A stretch of 64,000 nt of DNA from Siphonodentalium dalli (lineage: Eukaryota > Mollusca > Scaphopoda > Gadilida > Siphonodentaliidae), in NCBI GenBank assembly GCA_032622095.1, contig CP136064.1:258767863-258831862 (forward strand), in the 5' to 3' direction. Of the stretch, positions 22,957 to 34,974 are shown piece by piece. The position numbers were made by a program, and so were the translations under genes. The notes beneath the pieces are model-generated. The model was given only the letters and a program-made list of their open reading frames with translations. It was not told the origin of the DNA and made no database searches. Within the stretch, counting starts at the first letter, position 1; each line of letters opens with the position of its first letter.

Positions 22957-23824
22957 AGCAATATAAGTATCATGATAAAATATGTTTAAACAAATATATA
23001 TAGAAATATGAAGCCAACAATTAAGAGTCACTTGTTTGCCATTTAGTCTTAGGTACGTACCACACCCTTCGGCCTAAACGAGCTAGTCAAAAAAATCGGT
23101 TCAGGCGCTTATGAATTATGGCCGTTATAGAAGCGAGAAGGTATCTGAAATAGTATATAAAAGTAAACTCCCTTGTTACGAATGTATGTATAGTGAATTT
23201 GTTTTTAAAGTGGCGAGCATGATTTAAATATATATTTTTTAATCTTTATTTTACTCGTTTTAACGACACACCCATGTGATTCTAGCCAAGTGTAAATCCC
23301 GCGTAACGCCGGACAATAAAATACACACCGTGTACCAAAATCAGTGACGATGGCAACATAAAATGTTCGCTGCCCTTTAGATTGTAAATTATAAGGCCCC
23401 ACGCCTCGACCCCAGATGATCCCGACAAACAGGCGTCATATGCAGCTTTATGAACGTTGTTAGACGTGATTCTTATCTAATATACAGAAGTATGTGGAAC
23501 GTATTATTTTCTTTTGGAGTCTCGCGTCAGACTATTTTACCGCGCGGCTTCTAATAATTCTCGCTAATAAACCGCAGTTACATATTGCTATACATATCGT
23601 AATTGGATCAATTTATGTCGAATGTTCAAAGAGAAGCATGCTACTGCGGGAACGAATGTGCTGATATTCTCGACCAGCACAGAGTGCTAAAGGGTAACAA
23701 TATACATATAGTTCAAGCCCTGTATACGTAGATATCCGGAAATTATGTTAGCCTTTGTTGCACTACCACATTCCCGTGTTCAATTGAAACCGTCTAGAAT
23801 TTAAAAATAGTTCCGCGCCACTTT
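22957..23824. other. Unassigned non-coding stretch
   Basis: No supported gene or repeat boundary. Confidence 0.35.
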
Positions 23825-24070
23825 TATCCTTTCTTTACTTAATGGATTCTCACATTCAGTTATAAAAGTATATATTCGGATGGTCTATTATTCATCTGGA
23901 GGGATGTTTACGAAATATAAGCAGACGACAGATGATACAAATACAGTCTTATTGATTGTAGGGAAATGTGCAGATAATAAGTTCAACAAATGGCCTATTT
24001 TGAACTTATTATCTGAACATTTCTTAAGGGAACTACTCATCTATGATAATTTAGTAAAGAAACGGTTCAC
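23825..24070. mobile_element. TTAA-type MITE of the 'GCAGACGAC' family, decayed ends
   Basis: CCTTTCTTTACTTAATGGAT on the left and TAGTAAAGAAACGGTT on the right flank the family core: AAGCAGACGACAG, the short palindrome GATAATAAGTTCAACAAATG / GAACTTATTATC, and TTAAGGGAACTACTCAT. The terminal TTAA sites are mutated. Confidence 0.65.
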
Positions 24071-24387
24071 CCTTTTGAAATTTGTTATAGTTGTACTGTT
24101 TTGGACTGATTCAACTGCTTCATCAGTAAATATCATTCCTGAATCAGGGGCCTCAATGTTTCCCCAGAAGTTATGTTTGAGCCATCAGGCGATCGATCAT
24201 TTATGAGGCCAATTTTATGTGATTTGCTTTCAGAAGAGAATTGATACAAAACTTTTGGACAGATTCCCGATTGCATTGTTAGTGGGGAAATGAGAGTCGG
24301 ATAATCGCATAAACCATAAACCATACCACGGCACTATACCATGCATACCTAGATCGACACAAGAATGTTGATGAAGTATGGCGTTTG

Positions 24388-24590
24388 TCTCTATTACAAA
24401 CCAGAGGCACAATTATGTGAGGAATCCAGAACAATATTTAAACAATCTTGCACCTTTGAAAGGAGCGGTTATTCATTAATACGTGATGCAAATATCCGAA
24501 AATGTGTTTTAATTCGAGGGTTCCATATTCCGCGGGCTCGTTTCCGAGTTTACAACAATTTAAGCTGCATATAAGAAACTATTGTTACAA
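24388..24590. repeat. Direct duplication, copy 1 (copy 2 at about 24786-24993)
   Basis: ACAAACCAGAGGCACAAT, GATGCAAATATCCGAAA, TTCCGCGGGCTCGTT and CCGAGTTTACAACAATTTAA recur about 400 bp downstream with moderate divergence. The 69-codon open frame in this copy is not preserved in the other, which argues against coding. Confidence 0.7.
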
Positions 24591-25050
24591 AGTTATGCAG
24601 GTGTATCATATTTCGGTGGGTAGAAGCCAAACTACCCCACCTATAACCGGTCTGTAATAATATAATAATTGTTCTGATTGGGAATGCTTTAACTTTCATC
24701 AGTATAATTTAGCAATCCAGAAGAAATCGTTCTAAAGTTAACATAGCAGGAAAGATAGACAGCAATCGTGATGCACTATCTGGTTGGAATTGCAAACCAA
24801 TAGCACAATGCTGTGGGCAGTGGGGTCCAGAAGAAACAAACTCTTGAAACAACCTGTCGTTTGGAAGGAGTTGTTATTCATACATACGATATGCAAATAT
24901 CCGAAACTCTGTTAATCCAATGGCTTCTAATTCCGCGGGCTCGTTATTCCGAGTTTACAACATTTTAAACTTCGTGTATAAATATATTGTTAGTCATGGA
25001 GGTGTATGCGAATTTGATGGACAAAAACATATTACATCACAACACGCGTG

Positions 25051-25290
25051 TTAACTCCTTCTTTATTGAATACTCATTGACAACTTAGACAAGTAGTAGC
25101 CCCAGGAAATGTTCAGATACTATTTTCAACGTTTGTTGAGCTTATGAATTGGAAATCTTCAGCACTTTTATTATCTTTTCGTTATACCGTTGTCTGCCAA
25201 TATATCATGAACGCCCCTCCAAATGCATAAACGACCAATTTGTACTCATATAACTGAAAGGGAGAGTCAATTCAGTATAGAAAGGGGTAA
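25051..25290. mobile_element. Decayed TTAA MITE of the 'GCAGACGAC' family
   Basis: TTAACTCCTTCTTTATTGAA on the left. The right end is GTATAGAAAGGGGTAA. Inside are AATGTTCAGATACTA, GTTTGTTGAGCTTAT, TTGTCTGCC and ATAACTGAAAGGGAGAGTCA. Reverse orientation relative to 39773. Confidence 0.55.
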
Positions 25291-25689
25291 TTGAAGCACG
25301 TCGAAGTTAAAATAAATCCGCGTTATTTTTACTCGTCTGCATAGTCATCATTATGGTGATTGGGACTGTTTCAACCACATGTCATCAGTAGAATTCAGCA
25401 ATCCGCAACAGTCTAACTGGATAATTCTAAATTTAGAACAATTACTGCAAATCTAAAGTAATTCTTGGATGTGCGGTTGTTGCAATTTGCGAAATCTCTG
25501 AAACGGCAGGTTGTTATACCCGTGATCAAAATAATAGCAATGATAGACAGTAACCCTGAAGCAAACGTGTCTAATTCTGGTCGGGATTATCGGATAAACC
25601 AATTTCATGTATAAACTGCTGAAAATTACTTTCTAGCTAGTGCACAATGCAGCGGAATCTATGTTATGCTCAACCTCCCACACTTCTGC

Positions 25690-25853
25690 ATATGACGTCA
25701 CACGACAACATTATTTTCTAACCGGTATTTGGCAGGCCGGTAAAATCTCGAGATGTGTACCTTGCTATTGTATATTACGTCACACAACAACATTACTTTC
25801 TGACCGGTATTTGGCACACTGGTGAAATCGCGAGATGGGCACATCTCAACACA
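25690..25853. repeat. 82-bp tandem duplication
   Basis: ACGTCACACGACAACATTAT, then CTAACCGGTATTTGGCA and CGAGATGTG, is followed 82 bp later by ACGTCACACAACAACATTAC, CTGACCGGTATTTGGCA and CGAGATGGG. Confidence 0.75.
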
Positions 25854-26007
25854 ATGGTGGTAACAAGGCCTGGCGTTAATTGCGTATTTGCGGTGGAAAT
25901 TGATGCTTACTACTCGAGAGTACCTACTTATCTGCGCGAACAATATAACACATAGTTAAGATAATCTTATCAATCATGGTACTCAATATGTAAGCAAAAA
26001 CGAGCGT

Positions 26008-26238
26008 GGAGCATCGACAGCAGCATACAATATACTGACAAAGTGCTGGTATTTTCTCGTTGATGGTGTTGCTCAAGTGGGTAGAATATGGGGCAGATTT
26101 GAAGATAGAGCAAGACGCCCTTGGTTCAATGCAAGATATATAGCTCGCTGGTGCTAACATTTTCGCGATATGGTATTTACTAACATCAGCCCGTTCTCAT
26201 AAAAATTAAAATGGGGCATATTAGAAGGTACTGTGGTG
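26008..26238. repeat. Diverged duplication, copy 1 (copy 2 at about 27785-28025)
   Basis: Shared blocks are ACAAAGTGCTGGTATTTTCT / ATAAAGTGCTGTTATTTACT, GGGGCAGATTTGAAG / AGGGCAGATTCGAAG, ACTAACATCARYCCGT and GGTACYGTGGTGTGT. The copies are about 1.8 kb apart. No gene recognised. Confidence 0.65.
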
Positions 26239-26283
26239 TGTAATGTGGTGTGGATCCGATGCTATATGTGTCCTACTACACAT

Positions 26284-26735
26284 GCAAGCCTGAGTTTAGT
26301 GTGCCTTTCATTTGCACAATGAGGTCCCCAGAGGGTGAATATAGTGACGCTATCCCGCATAGCGGGCTAGCATCACCAAATTCAACCTCTGGGGACCTAA
26401 TTCTGCATGGCATCATCTTCTATGGGAGACATAGACTCAGATTTAAGTTCCCAAATGGTGAATATTGTGATGTACACCCATTGGGAACCTCGATTATGTA
26501 ATGTGTCATCTGCCGTTTGGGATATAGAGAAATTAAAAAAGAAATAGAATCTATCTGCAGAAGTTTCTATAGAAATTTGATAATAAAGAACCTTTCCAGA
26601 GAAGATGAGGCCTAAGTAGAATGAGGTCCACACTCCACTGAGGGTGAATTTAATGATGTTAGCGGGATAGCGTAAGTAAATTCACCCTCTGGGGACCTCA
26701 TTCTGCAAACGACAGGCACACTAAACTCAGGTTTG
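26284..26735. mobile_element. Multi-palindrome TIR element (TIR CAAGCCTGAGTTTAGTGTGCC)
   Basis: The left TIR, GCCTGAGTTTAGTGTGCC then GCACAATGAGGTCCCC, is complemented at the right end (GGGGACCTCATTCTGC then GGCACACTAAACTCAGG). Internal palindromes of about 80 bp sit at each end, with arms GAGGTCCCCAGAGGGTGAAT and an AGCGGG centre. A further palindrome, GTTCCCAAATGGTGAATATT..CCATTGGGAACC, is at about 26446-26490. A second copy lies inverted at 51814-52270. Confidence 0.75.
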
Positions 26736-26989
26736 TACACATACAGGGACGTGTAGGCAGGGGGTGTGTTGGGGCGGGGGGGGGTGGTCTCATCGCCCCA
26801 ACGTATATCAATATTTTCAACAACCGGATATTTCAAGCCTGGCACAGCAATTATTGTTGGATATTTCATAAAAAAATTAAGTTACAATTCTTAAAGATGC
26901 CATGCCCGATTTGACACCATAAAGCACCACCCCTCTACGTCTTTGATACCATAAAATAATTCGATCGGACCCATGAGGAGATTTTGGTG

Positions 26990-27110
26990 GCAAAATATCG
27001 GTTTTCCAAACAGGAAGTTTTAACACGATTTGAATTGCTGTCAGCCTGGCAACAACTCCAACAACTCGCTACTATAAAGAGCGTCCATACTTCCAAGCGT
27101 GGAAGATAAT
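26990..27110. repeat. Dispersed repeat; copies at about 31855-31925 and 32245-32310
   Basis: Three places share AACACGWTTTGAAKTT, GTCAGSCTRGCAACAA and TAAAGAGCGTC with similar order. Confidence 0.5.
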
Positions 27111-28025
27111 AAAGAGAGTTATGAATTATGATCTTTTGTATTCGTTTTCAACGTTCAATAATGGATTCTAGTGTGTATTTTCGTGATGTTTGTACCATAA
27201 GAATAATGGTGATATTGATTATTTTTAGTTTTTCTTTTGCCTAGTAATCTGAAAAGTACCTTTAAGATAATCTTATATAGAATCTTCAACTCGTCCCCAG
27301 TTTATAGCGAAATTTACAGAACGAATCCAGTACAGCAGGTCTGGAGAAAACCTTTGTCGTGGCGGACCCCAGACCTAATTTATTGGACGAGTTGCAGATT
27401 CTATTTATTACTTGATCCAAAACCTCCATAAAACGCCCTTAAATCAATAAATACGACGCGAAACTAACAACGGCTTCTACAAGATCTGCGATGACGTAAC
27501 TATGCATTGTTTGCCCGCGTAAAGAAATAGTACCAGATAGATAAGACTCTTTGACATATTTAATGAAATGTTTGTTCAAACTAAACGAACAATAGTCACA
27601 AATATCGAGTTAGCATATACGTAGTGTACAGATTGTAAACAGACGACACACCGGAAGTCAAAGGTCACGTTTGCACAACAATAATACATTGGGTACACAT
27701 GACATATATAATGGATTTAATGAATGGAATGAGGGTCGGATCATGTAATAAAGTGGGACTCACTATATATGTAGGTGCGACTGTAGAGAATATACAACAG
27801 CATGTTATATGCCTATAAAGTGCTGTTATTTACTGGTAGATGTGTTTCCCATGTATATGGAATTTAGGGCAGATTCGAAGGTACAACTTGGCGTCGTTGG
27901 TCCGAGGCAAAATATGTATATTGCTATAATACTTTCGAATATCTAAATAGTATACTAACATCAATCCGTGTTCATATCAATAACGAAATTAAAATCGGGG
28001 CAGATTTGAAGGTACCGTGGTGTGT

Positions 28026-30218
28026 TTTTGATTCGAAATTTGTGTGTATTATGTACAACCATGTATGCAAGCGCGAGTGGAGAGGATTTTGAGTGTCCCA
28101 TCGCTGCAGTTGGAAATTTCACACCTGACATATCACTTGGACATTTCAGGCCCAACTTTAAAAAAAATTATTCTGATAGTTTCATTTCCAAGTGTTTCGT
28201 GTGAAATTTGTTACCTGAATTGGTCATCAGTTGGAACAATTTCAGGGGTTTCATGCAGGTTGAAATATGCAACCGTTGGAAAAACTGAACACTCGATTTA
28301 CCTGAACTTGAGAATTTTGGTTTGTTTGAAGGGGATGAAGTTGGAAATTCTCAGGTGGATACCCCTGTTTGATGAAGTAATTAACACTGCTACAAATAAA
28401 CCCTTAGAACGTGTATTTGCATGTCGTCTGTCTGCAATATCCAGACTTCATATGAACGAAGAATGTGTTACTGCAAAGAGAACTATTATAATTCATTCAG
28501 CAATCAAAGGATTAATGAATGCACCATAAGCTTGGTGGGTGGGATGGTTGTGTGTGGGATGGTTTGGTTGAGTTACTGGTGTTTATCGTCGATTCAGCAG
28601 TTAGACAATATCACGTCGCTGTCACTTTTATGGACGGAAAATAGACCGCGAAATTTCACCGAGAAATCACTCCGCAGCACTTTGAAATAACCGACACACT
28701 GGACAGATACAATGAAACAACCGACACACTGGCCAGATACAAGAATCAGGTTATCTCCCTTGCTCGTTGATCACAAATACTAGGTACTATTATAGTCTGG
28801 TGGGTTCGGCGACAGGGGAACCAGACACATAATTATTCTATCACATATATACGTTTAAGCAGCAACAATTGAATTCCGTGAGTACATTTTCATAATAAAT
28901 AATGTTATACAATCATTCATGTATCGGAAATGGCCACAATCAGCATCTGCTTACTGCCGAGACTATTTTCACAATGTTTGATCTTATCCTCATACTTGTA
29001 ATACTATGTATATAGTACTATATGTACGAATGAGACATACAATATGTTTACACTAAATCCGCGCGTATATGAGGAATGCAACCTGCTTTGCAATCAATGG
29101 TCGACTTATGTTGGCCTAATACACCATACCAACTGAGTCACTGGTACCCCGCTTTGGTGGTGTGTATATATGGTATGAATATGGAGGTCCGTGGTCCGAT
29201 GGGAGACATTCCGTTCTCGAGCGGGTGACAAATCTCAATGTCTCCCGAGAAGAAGGGCAACAACTGTTTTGTTATCTGATTATACCACATGAAATATCCT
29301 TGCCTTCCACACGCACGATGTTGCACTGAGTCACGAGTTCTTTCTTTCCCGATTATGTATATTTTCAGTAACTATACTTATCGTCCCATAGGATTTCTGT
29401 TCCATAAACGATAATCAAGCTGTTAAGTGTTTGATAATCAGCGTTTATTTACGATCATTTTGGTGGTCAAATCATCAATATCGGTCCATGCAATGTAAAC
29501 CAATAAGCCATATTGGTATGTTCTCGTCTTCTGCAATGTGGCATATTCAATGTCGTCTTGTGCGCGCAATTTACTCTCGATGTTCATTTCATAACGGTCT
29601 TCCCCGAAAGTTATTGGGAAGTTGTCAATTTCATTAATGTACATTCATATGTGTCAGTGATCATGGCGATCCTCACATAAAATTCTTCTATGATCACATT
29701 GCAGACATCGCGGGGGATAAGCGTACAGTACCATTCATTCTCGACAAACGTATGCATTACGTTGTCTACCAGCGAACATTTATAACCAACAAACCTCAAG
29801 GGATCCTCTCTTTCAATCTTGCATCATAATGTCGACATGAACAAATTGAATCACCGAGATGTTTCGATGTAAAAAGTAAATAATAACGCTTGTCCGATAA
29901 AAGTATCAACTTAAAAGTTCGAATATTAGTGTTCACTAAATATATGCAAATTAGCAAACACCACAACTGGTGTGTTTTGCGAATCCATGAGGTATATAAG
30001 ATCTATCATTTTTTAGTACGTCGTAGTGATGTGAAATAGATGATGTTACTGCGGTGTGTGTTTGGAGATATTCTTGCAATATAACATCAGGCGGGCGACA
30101 AAAACAATGTCTCCCGGGTCAGCGGGCGACAGTGTGATTTGTCGCCCGGCACGTGACAGCACATGGGCCAATCAGAAGGGTGGACAATAGGGAGGAGGAT
30201 AACAATGCGTACTTACAC
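28026..30218. other. No supported gene; one 161-codon open frame
   Basis: The frame at 28044-28529 (+) is among the longer open frames outside the EGF gene and the tandem repeats. It has no domain I recognise, no upstream splice or promoter cue I trust, and it overlaps the edge of a duplicated repeat. The stretch 28530-30218 shows nothing more. Confidence 0.3.
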
Positions 30219-30725
30219 CGACCACTTGTGTCCATGCAACAGTGTACATGTAACATTGTACTTATACCTACCCCTTGTACCCATGTATATAACATTGTAC
30301 ATAAACCGAGCCCTTGAACCATATAATATTGTATACATATACCACCCCTTGTAGTATAGGCATGTACCATTGTATACATATAACCACCCCTCATACCCAT
30401 GTAACATTGTACATATACCCACCCCCTTGCACCCATGTAACATTGTACATATACCAACCCTTGTAGTAGGCTTGTACCCATGCAACAGTGTATACATATA
30501 CCCACGCCTCGTACCCATGTAACATTGTATACATATACCAACCCCTCGTACATGTGTAACACTGTACGTACACCAACCCCTGTAACATTGTGTACATATA
30601 CCAATCCTTGTAGTAGGCTTGTACCCATGTAACATTGTATACATATACCCACGCCTCGTACCCATGTAACATTGTATACATATACCAACCCCCTCGTACC
30701 CATGTAACATTTTACATACATCCAC
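30219..30725. repeat. Minisatellite, unit about 30 bp (ACCCATGTAACATTGTACAT)
   Basis: About 16 variable units of CCCTTGTACCCATGTAACAT plus TGTATACATATACC. A higher-order unit with CTTGTAGTAGGCTTGTACCC occurs twice. The long minus-strand open frames (up to 240 codons) come from the periodicity. Confidence 0.88.
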
Positions 30726-31144
30726 CCCCCCCCCCCGTGTATCCATGTAACATTCATGCAATGCATCATGCACATATGTGAAGTTGAGAACCACGTAACA
30801 CAATCAAATACACGCGAGATCCCGCGGAGAGTTGCAATCATGCAATCGTTGTTATATCACAGAAACTTACGTTCATACAAGTCTGCCGGAATGTATCTTG
30901 GCCATCAATCACCCCCGTGCATTGCACCATAGCAATCCAAATCACTAGTAGTGATTACGTATCTTAATGGGCGAGTCGATCAGCAGGCGTCGCTGTTTTT
31001 CTGATACGGCAAATTCATTTCGCAATTGAGAAGACAAACCGCTCGGATTAAAGAATGGAACATGTGTGGGTATATACCCTGATTGTTTAGAATACCGTGG
31101 TATTTACGCCTGGTGGTATATTTGGTGAAGCTCACGGAAAATGC

Positions 31145-31600
31145 ATTCTTGCTCACACGGGTGTGCATCCGCGCTAACTTTGATCGTCAGCAGATGGAAT
31201 CAAATTAGTATGATGCCACGCGGTAATGGATACGAAACAGACAGCTCTGGCACAACACTATGTAACTATTGGTATTACTATTCCATGGGTCTGAGAAAAG
31301 AAGCATGATCCAAAATTAGGTATTGAACAAATGACTGAAATTAGTGTTTCATACACATGCAGTATATATTGTGATATATCGAGTTTCAAATGGGATAGGT
31401 TGAAACGGACATGGCTCATTCGAACCTCCAAATTTTGTCTACTTAGTTTGGAGGGACGGATACGATAGCCTCGATATGTCGATAAATAAACTAAATATTG
31501 GTATACCGGCTTCATGTGCTTTGAAAAACACTTGACAAAGTCAAAACCATTTTCCAGCGTTTTCAATGTTTCGCACAACGTCTGACAAACGCTCTTTATT
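31145..31600. repeat. Diverged duplication (second copy from about 31973)
   Basis: ATTCTTGCTCACACGGGTGTG occurs at about 31144 and 31977 in the same orientation. Each is followed within about 40-160 bp by an AGAA..GCATGATCCAAAAT / AGAG..CCATGGTCCAATAT block and an AATAGTGTTWCA block. The 116-codon minus-strand frame at 31258-31608 lies inside this repeat and is not called a gene. Confidence 0.45.
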
Positions 31601-32347
31601 GCTACCATATCAGGAATAGAATAACACGGAACGCTCCTTTCTGTTCCATGTCTTACAAATCGCTGTTTTTTGTTTGGGACCCAAACACCTTGTTCATAGT
31701 TGCATTTTCATACTTTAATGCGTCTTTTTGGGTTACAGAATGCTCATAGAAAGGTAGTTAAGATATCTATCGACTTATTTCGATACCGGAAAAAATTCAA
31801 AAGCGAATAATATTATTCGTATTTTGGAGCGCAAACCGTTTTAACAACGCTTTAATTAACGCGTTTTGAATTTTCTTCAGGCTAGCAACAATTCCAATAA
31901 CCGTCTCTGATAAAGAGCGTCAAGGCTTTCGTTTCACAAAACATTAGCTAATAAAGAGCGTCATCGCGGAAATTTCATTCTTGCTCACACGGGTGTGTTG
32001 CCATTACATTGACTTGGAAGAAGAGCCATGGTCCAATATCATAATATTGAATAACTGGTTCAAAAATAGTGTTACACTGTACATAAGTCCTTGTTTTAAT
32101 TATCCACGGTCCTATTTGACACATTATAATTGCCATTGGTACGTATATAGTATATACCATACAATAACTATATCATGCAAATGAGCTCATTACTACAATT
32201 AATGATACGATCGTTAGCAGATATCGACTTTCACAAGGTAAAACTCTCAACACGTTTTGAAGTTTGTCAGGCTATAGCAAAACTCACACTGATCGTCTGA
32301 TAAAGGCGTCCATGATTTAGATTACCAATTTTTTTAATGCAGTATAT

Positions 32348-32510
32348 AATAAATAGAGGATATGAAATGAGTGTTTATCTCATATGATATTTATGAAACG
32401 AGTCTAAGAATTTTCAGTTTTCTCGAGCCTCCGGCGAGAGAAAACTGAAAATTCGTGACGAGTTTCATAAATATCATATGAGAGAAACACGAATTACATA
32501 TTCTATTTAT
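32348..32510. mobile_element. Foldback hairpin element
   Basis: AATAGAGGATATGAAATGAG..CATATGATATTTATGAAACG..GAATTTTCAGTTTTCTC is mirrored by GAGAAAACTGAAAATTC..CGTTTCATAAATATCATATG..TATTCTATTT, with a GAGCCTCCGGC turn (outer-arm match imperfect). The outer motif AATAGAGGATAT is shared with the hairpins at 33005 and 41231. Confidence 0.7.
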
Positions 32511-33004
32511 CATATGACACCTATAAATTGATTATGATGTCCAAAACGCACACAAATCACTAAATAGCTATATGACATCGGCAGCAAAAGGTTAATGTGA
32601 CGTCACTTCATTGCACCGGAAGCCCAATTACACCTGGTGAACTAGCAGAAATAATATGCACGCGAAGATATAGTGCGCTATTCTGTTCTCAGTTTGTGAC
32701 ATTATATCGTATGTTTATTAGATAAATACGAATTACATATTCTATTTATCGTATAACAGTGTCCAAAACTATATATTTCAAGATTATAATTGCGAGAATT
32801 TCGGCATCGCGTTGATTGACGCGCACGAATTTGACCTGCATTTAGTTAGAGATGCGGCTCGGCCCAGGCTGCCATTCAGCCAATCAAAACACACTTTTTG
32901 TCAACAAACCAATCAAATTATCGGAAGGTGATATGAACTAGTAGTTCATATGAAATTGATTTATGACATACTTTCCAACGTAAATAATGATTGAGTCATA
33001 TGAT

Positions 33005-33178
33005 AAATAGAGGATATCCACACTTGTTCAGTGGATATGGGTTATATCTCATGAGTGATGACAAAACATTGAATTTCCACTAGTGGCTTTAGCCACGAGT
33101 GGAAATTCAAATGTTTTGTCATCACGAATGAGATTTAACCCATATCCACTGAAAAAGTGTGGATATTCTGTTTATTAT
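33005..33178. mobile_element. Foldback hairpin element
   Basis: AATAGAGGATATCCACACTT, TTCAGTGGATATGGGTTA, GATGACAAAACATT and GAATTTCCACTAGTGGC pair with GCCACGAGTGGAAATTC, AATGTTTTGTCATC, TAACCCATATCCACTGAA and AGTGTGGATATTCTGTTTAT. A 26-bp duplicated motif (AGTGGGATATCACTTATATC) follows at about 33236-33285. Confidence 0.75.
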
Positions 33179-33476
33179 ATACTTTAGTTACTTGCCTATG
33201 GCCGCCAATGAATGTCAATACATCAGAAATTTCACCAGTGGGATATCACTTATATCTCACTAGTGGGATATCACTTATATCTCACCGCTAAAACCTTATA
33301 ATTCATGGGCAAGTATATAATAAATAGCATTATCATGTTTGCGCTAAAAAATACGCCTAATAATATTAGGTTTTGAATTTTCCTCGTATCGAAACAGGTC
33401 GATAAATACTTGAACTGTACCTTTTTATTGACATCATAATCATATGTCATAGAAAGAAACCTTATGTGCGAAAAAT

Positions 33477-33869
33477 TTAACCCTTTACCCAACAAACCGG
33501 CCAAAAACGGCCAAATAAAGCTGCAACAGCCTAAATTATCTTGGGTCTGTCTCAATAAAACCATACAAATATGGATATCATTGGAACCAGCTCATTGACC
33601 ACATTGTAATGGTTACAGTTATGCCCTGTGCCAATGCATTCTCTTATATATATATGCGAGTCGACCATAGGTCGCCTCGCATATATAAGAGAATGCATTG
33701 GCCTAAAAAAAATCTTTTTTTAACACTTTTCTTACGTTCTTTAACAATTTTATAATTTTTAATGTGTTAAGCCAATGCATTCTCTTATATATGCGAGGCG
33801 ACCTATGGTCGACTCGCATATATAAGAGAATGCATTGGCACAGGGCCGTTCTGTTGGGTAAAGGGTTAA
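33477..33869. mobile_element. Complete twin-palindrome piggyBac-like MITE
   Basis: TTAACCCTTTACCCAACAAA on the left and CTGTTGGGTAAAGGGTTAA on the right. Palindromes lie at 33631-33701 (with an extra TATA) and 33772-33838. It lies 700 bp upstream of the first visible exon of the EGF/FTP gene, presumably inside its preceding intron. Confidence 0.85.
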
Positions 33870-34376
33870 AACATATGGAAAATGGCTGTGGCCATGGCTG
33901 GTATTTTTTTCTGAGTATATGAAGCCGGTTCATCAATATTTCGTGCAACATCAAACTTTCCGACTATTGGGAAATTCCAATCTGAAATACACTTATGGCA
34001 ATTTCAGTCAAAAATTCTCCGACTCGAAAGTAGGAACATCTTAGACTTTCGGTAGAATGCAATGAAATTCAGATTACTCACTGTGGAAGAATTATTTGTG
34101 CGCATTTACATAGTACTGTGATTAGGATCAGGGGCGAAGTATCATTATACTGCCGGTACCGTGAGTGACAAACATTCGGTCTCAAGAAACTTTTGTAGGA
34201 AGTTATATCAACTAAGCAATGTACACATGATTACTTCCATCCAACCACGGTGATAATAGTTGAAAAACTAATCTATCAGACATGAAGTTTCCAACTGTTG
34301 AATATTTTTGCCGAAGTAGGGATGCGACGCACAAACCATCCCTATCGCCACGTTACTGAATGCAATTATTTTTATT

Positions 34377-34616
34377 TTTCAGCATCCTCACAATCCTGTC
34401 CTGACGGTGGATTTATTTATATTTTCAGCATCCTCACAATCCTGTCCTGACGGTGGATTTATTTATATTTTTCAGCATCCTCACAATCCTGTCCTGACGG
34501 TGGATTTATTTATATTTTTCAGCATCCTCACAATCCTGTCCTGACGGTGGATTTATTTATATTTTTCAGCATCCTCACAATCCTGTCCTGACGGTGGATT
34601 TGGAACGGCTCGATGC
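34377..34616 (+). repeat. 46-47 bp tandem repeat of splice acceptor plus exon start, x5
   Basis: The unit TTTTTCAGCATCCTCACAAT, then CCTGTCCTGACGGTGGATTT and ATTTATAT, is repeated five times almost without change. The acceptor AGs fall at 34381-34382, 34427-34428, 34474-34475, 34521-34522 and 34568-34569. The fifth copy runs into unique EGF coding sequence after GGTGGATTT. Splicing at any of the first four AGs reads into a stop (TGA or TAA). Only the last keeps the EGF frame. Confidence 0.9.
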
Positions 34617-34716
34617 CACCGATGTCATTGTAAACAGAAAGCACCGTGTGATAAATTAACAGGAGCGTGTCCGGAAGGCTGTGCGAGTGGCCATTATGGA
34701 AAAATATGTCAAATGG
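34570..34716 (+). CDS. EGF/FTP gene, first visible exon: one EGF-like module
   Basis: This is the most upstream exon I can support of a large extracellular multidomain protein. It is 147 bp and phase 1-1. The acceptor is the last TTTTTCAG of a five-copy array and the donor is GTAGGT at 34717. It encodes one laminin/MEGF-type EGF module: start SSQSCPDGGFGTARC, then CHCKQKAPCDKLTGACP, end GCASGHYGKIC. The spacing CDxxTGxCPxGCxxGxxGxxC is the pattern that often directly precedes an FTP lectin domain in invertebrate receptors, as recalled from such proteins. The signal peptide and start codon must be on an exon further upstream. None was convincing in 1-34 kb, so the gene is 5'-incomplete here. 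Confidence 0.85.
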
Positions 34717-34728
34717 GTAGGTATTATA

Positions 34729-34732
<4 letters not shown>

Positions 34733-34762
<30 letters not shown>
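34733..34762. repeat. (TA)n microsatellite just inside the intron
   Basis: An uninterrupted AT dinucleotide run begins about 16 bp after the GTAGGT donor. Confidence 0.9.
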
Positions 34763-34765
<3 letters not shown>

Positions 34766-34916
34766 ACACACTCATCACACTGCCAGAAAAAATTCCAAAG
34801 AACCAACATATATACCATAAATTAGTTCTTGGAGGCAAATTTAAATTTTTATATAACGGAACTTGCCGGCGGTTTGTTTGGTTCTTGATGATCTGTAGAA
34901 CCACACATTGAGGCCA

Positions 34917-34942
34917 TCATCATCATCATCATCATCATCGCC

Positions 34943-34974
<32 letters not shown>

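Noticed and set aside
28044-28529. 161-codon open frame on the + strand
   Set aside because: No recognised domain, no trustworthy splice or promoter context, and it starts at the edge of a duplicated repeat. A protein-database search and transcript data would be decisive.
30119-30841. 240-codon minus-strand open frame
   Set aside because: It is a translation of the about 30-bp minisatellite (repeated YMGTRG..VYVYNVT-like units). Three frames are open at once, so it is not evidence of a gene.
33890-33935. Signal-peptide exon for the EGF/FTP gene
   Set aside because: A short hydrophobic start (MAVAMAGIFF) is followed at once by a stop, and a possible donor would leave only about seven residues. 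It is not convincing.
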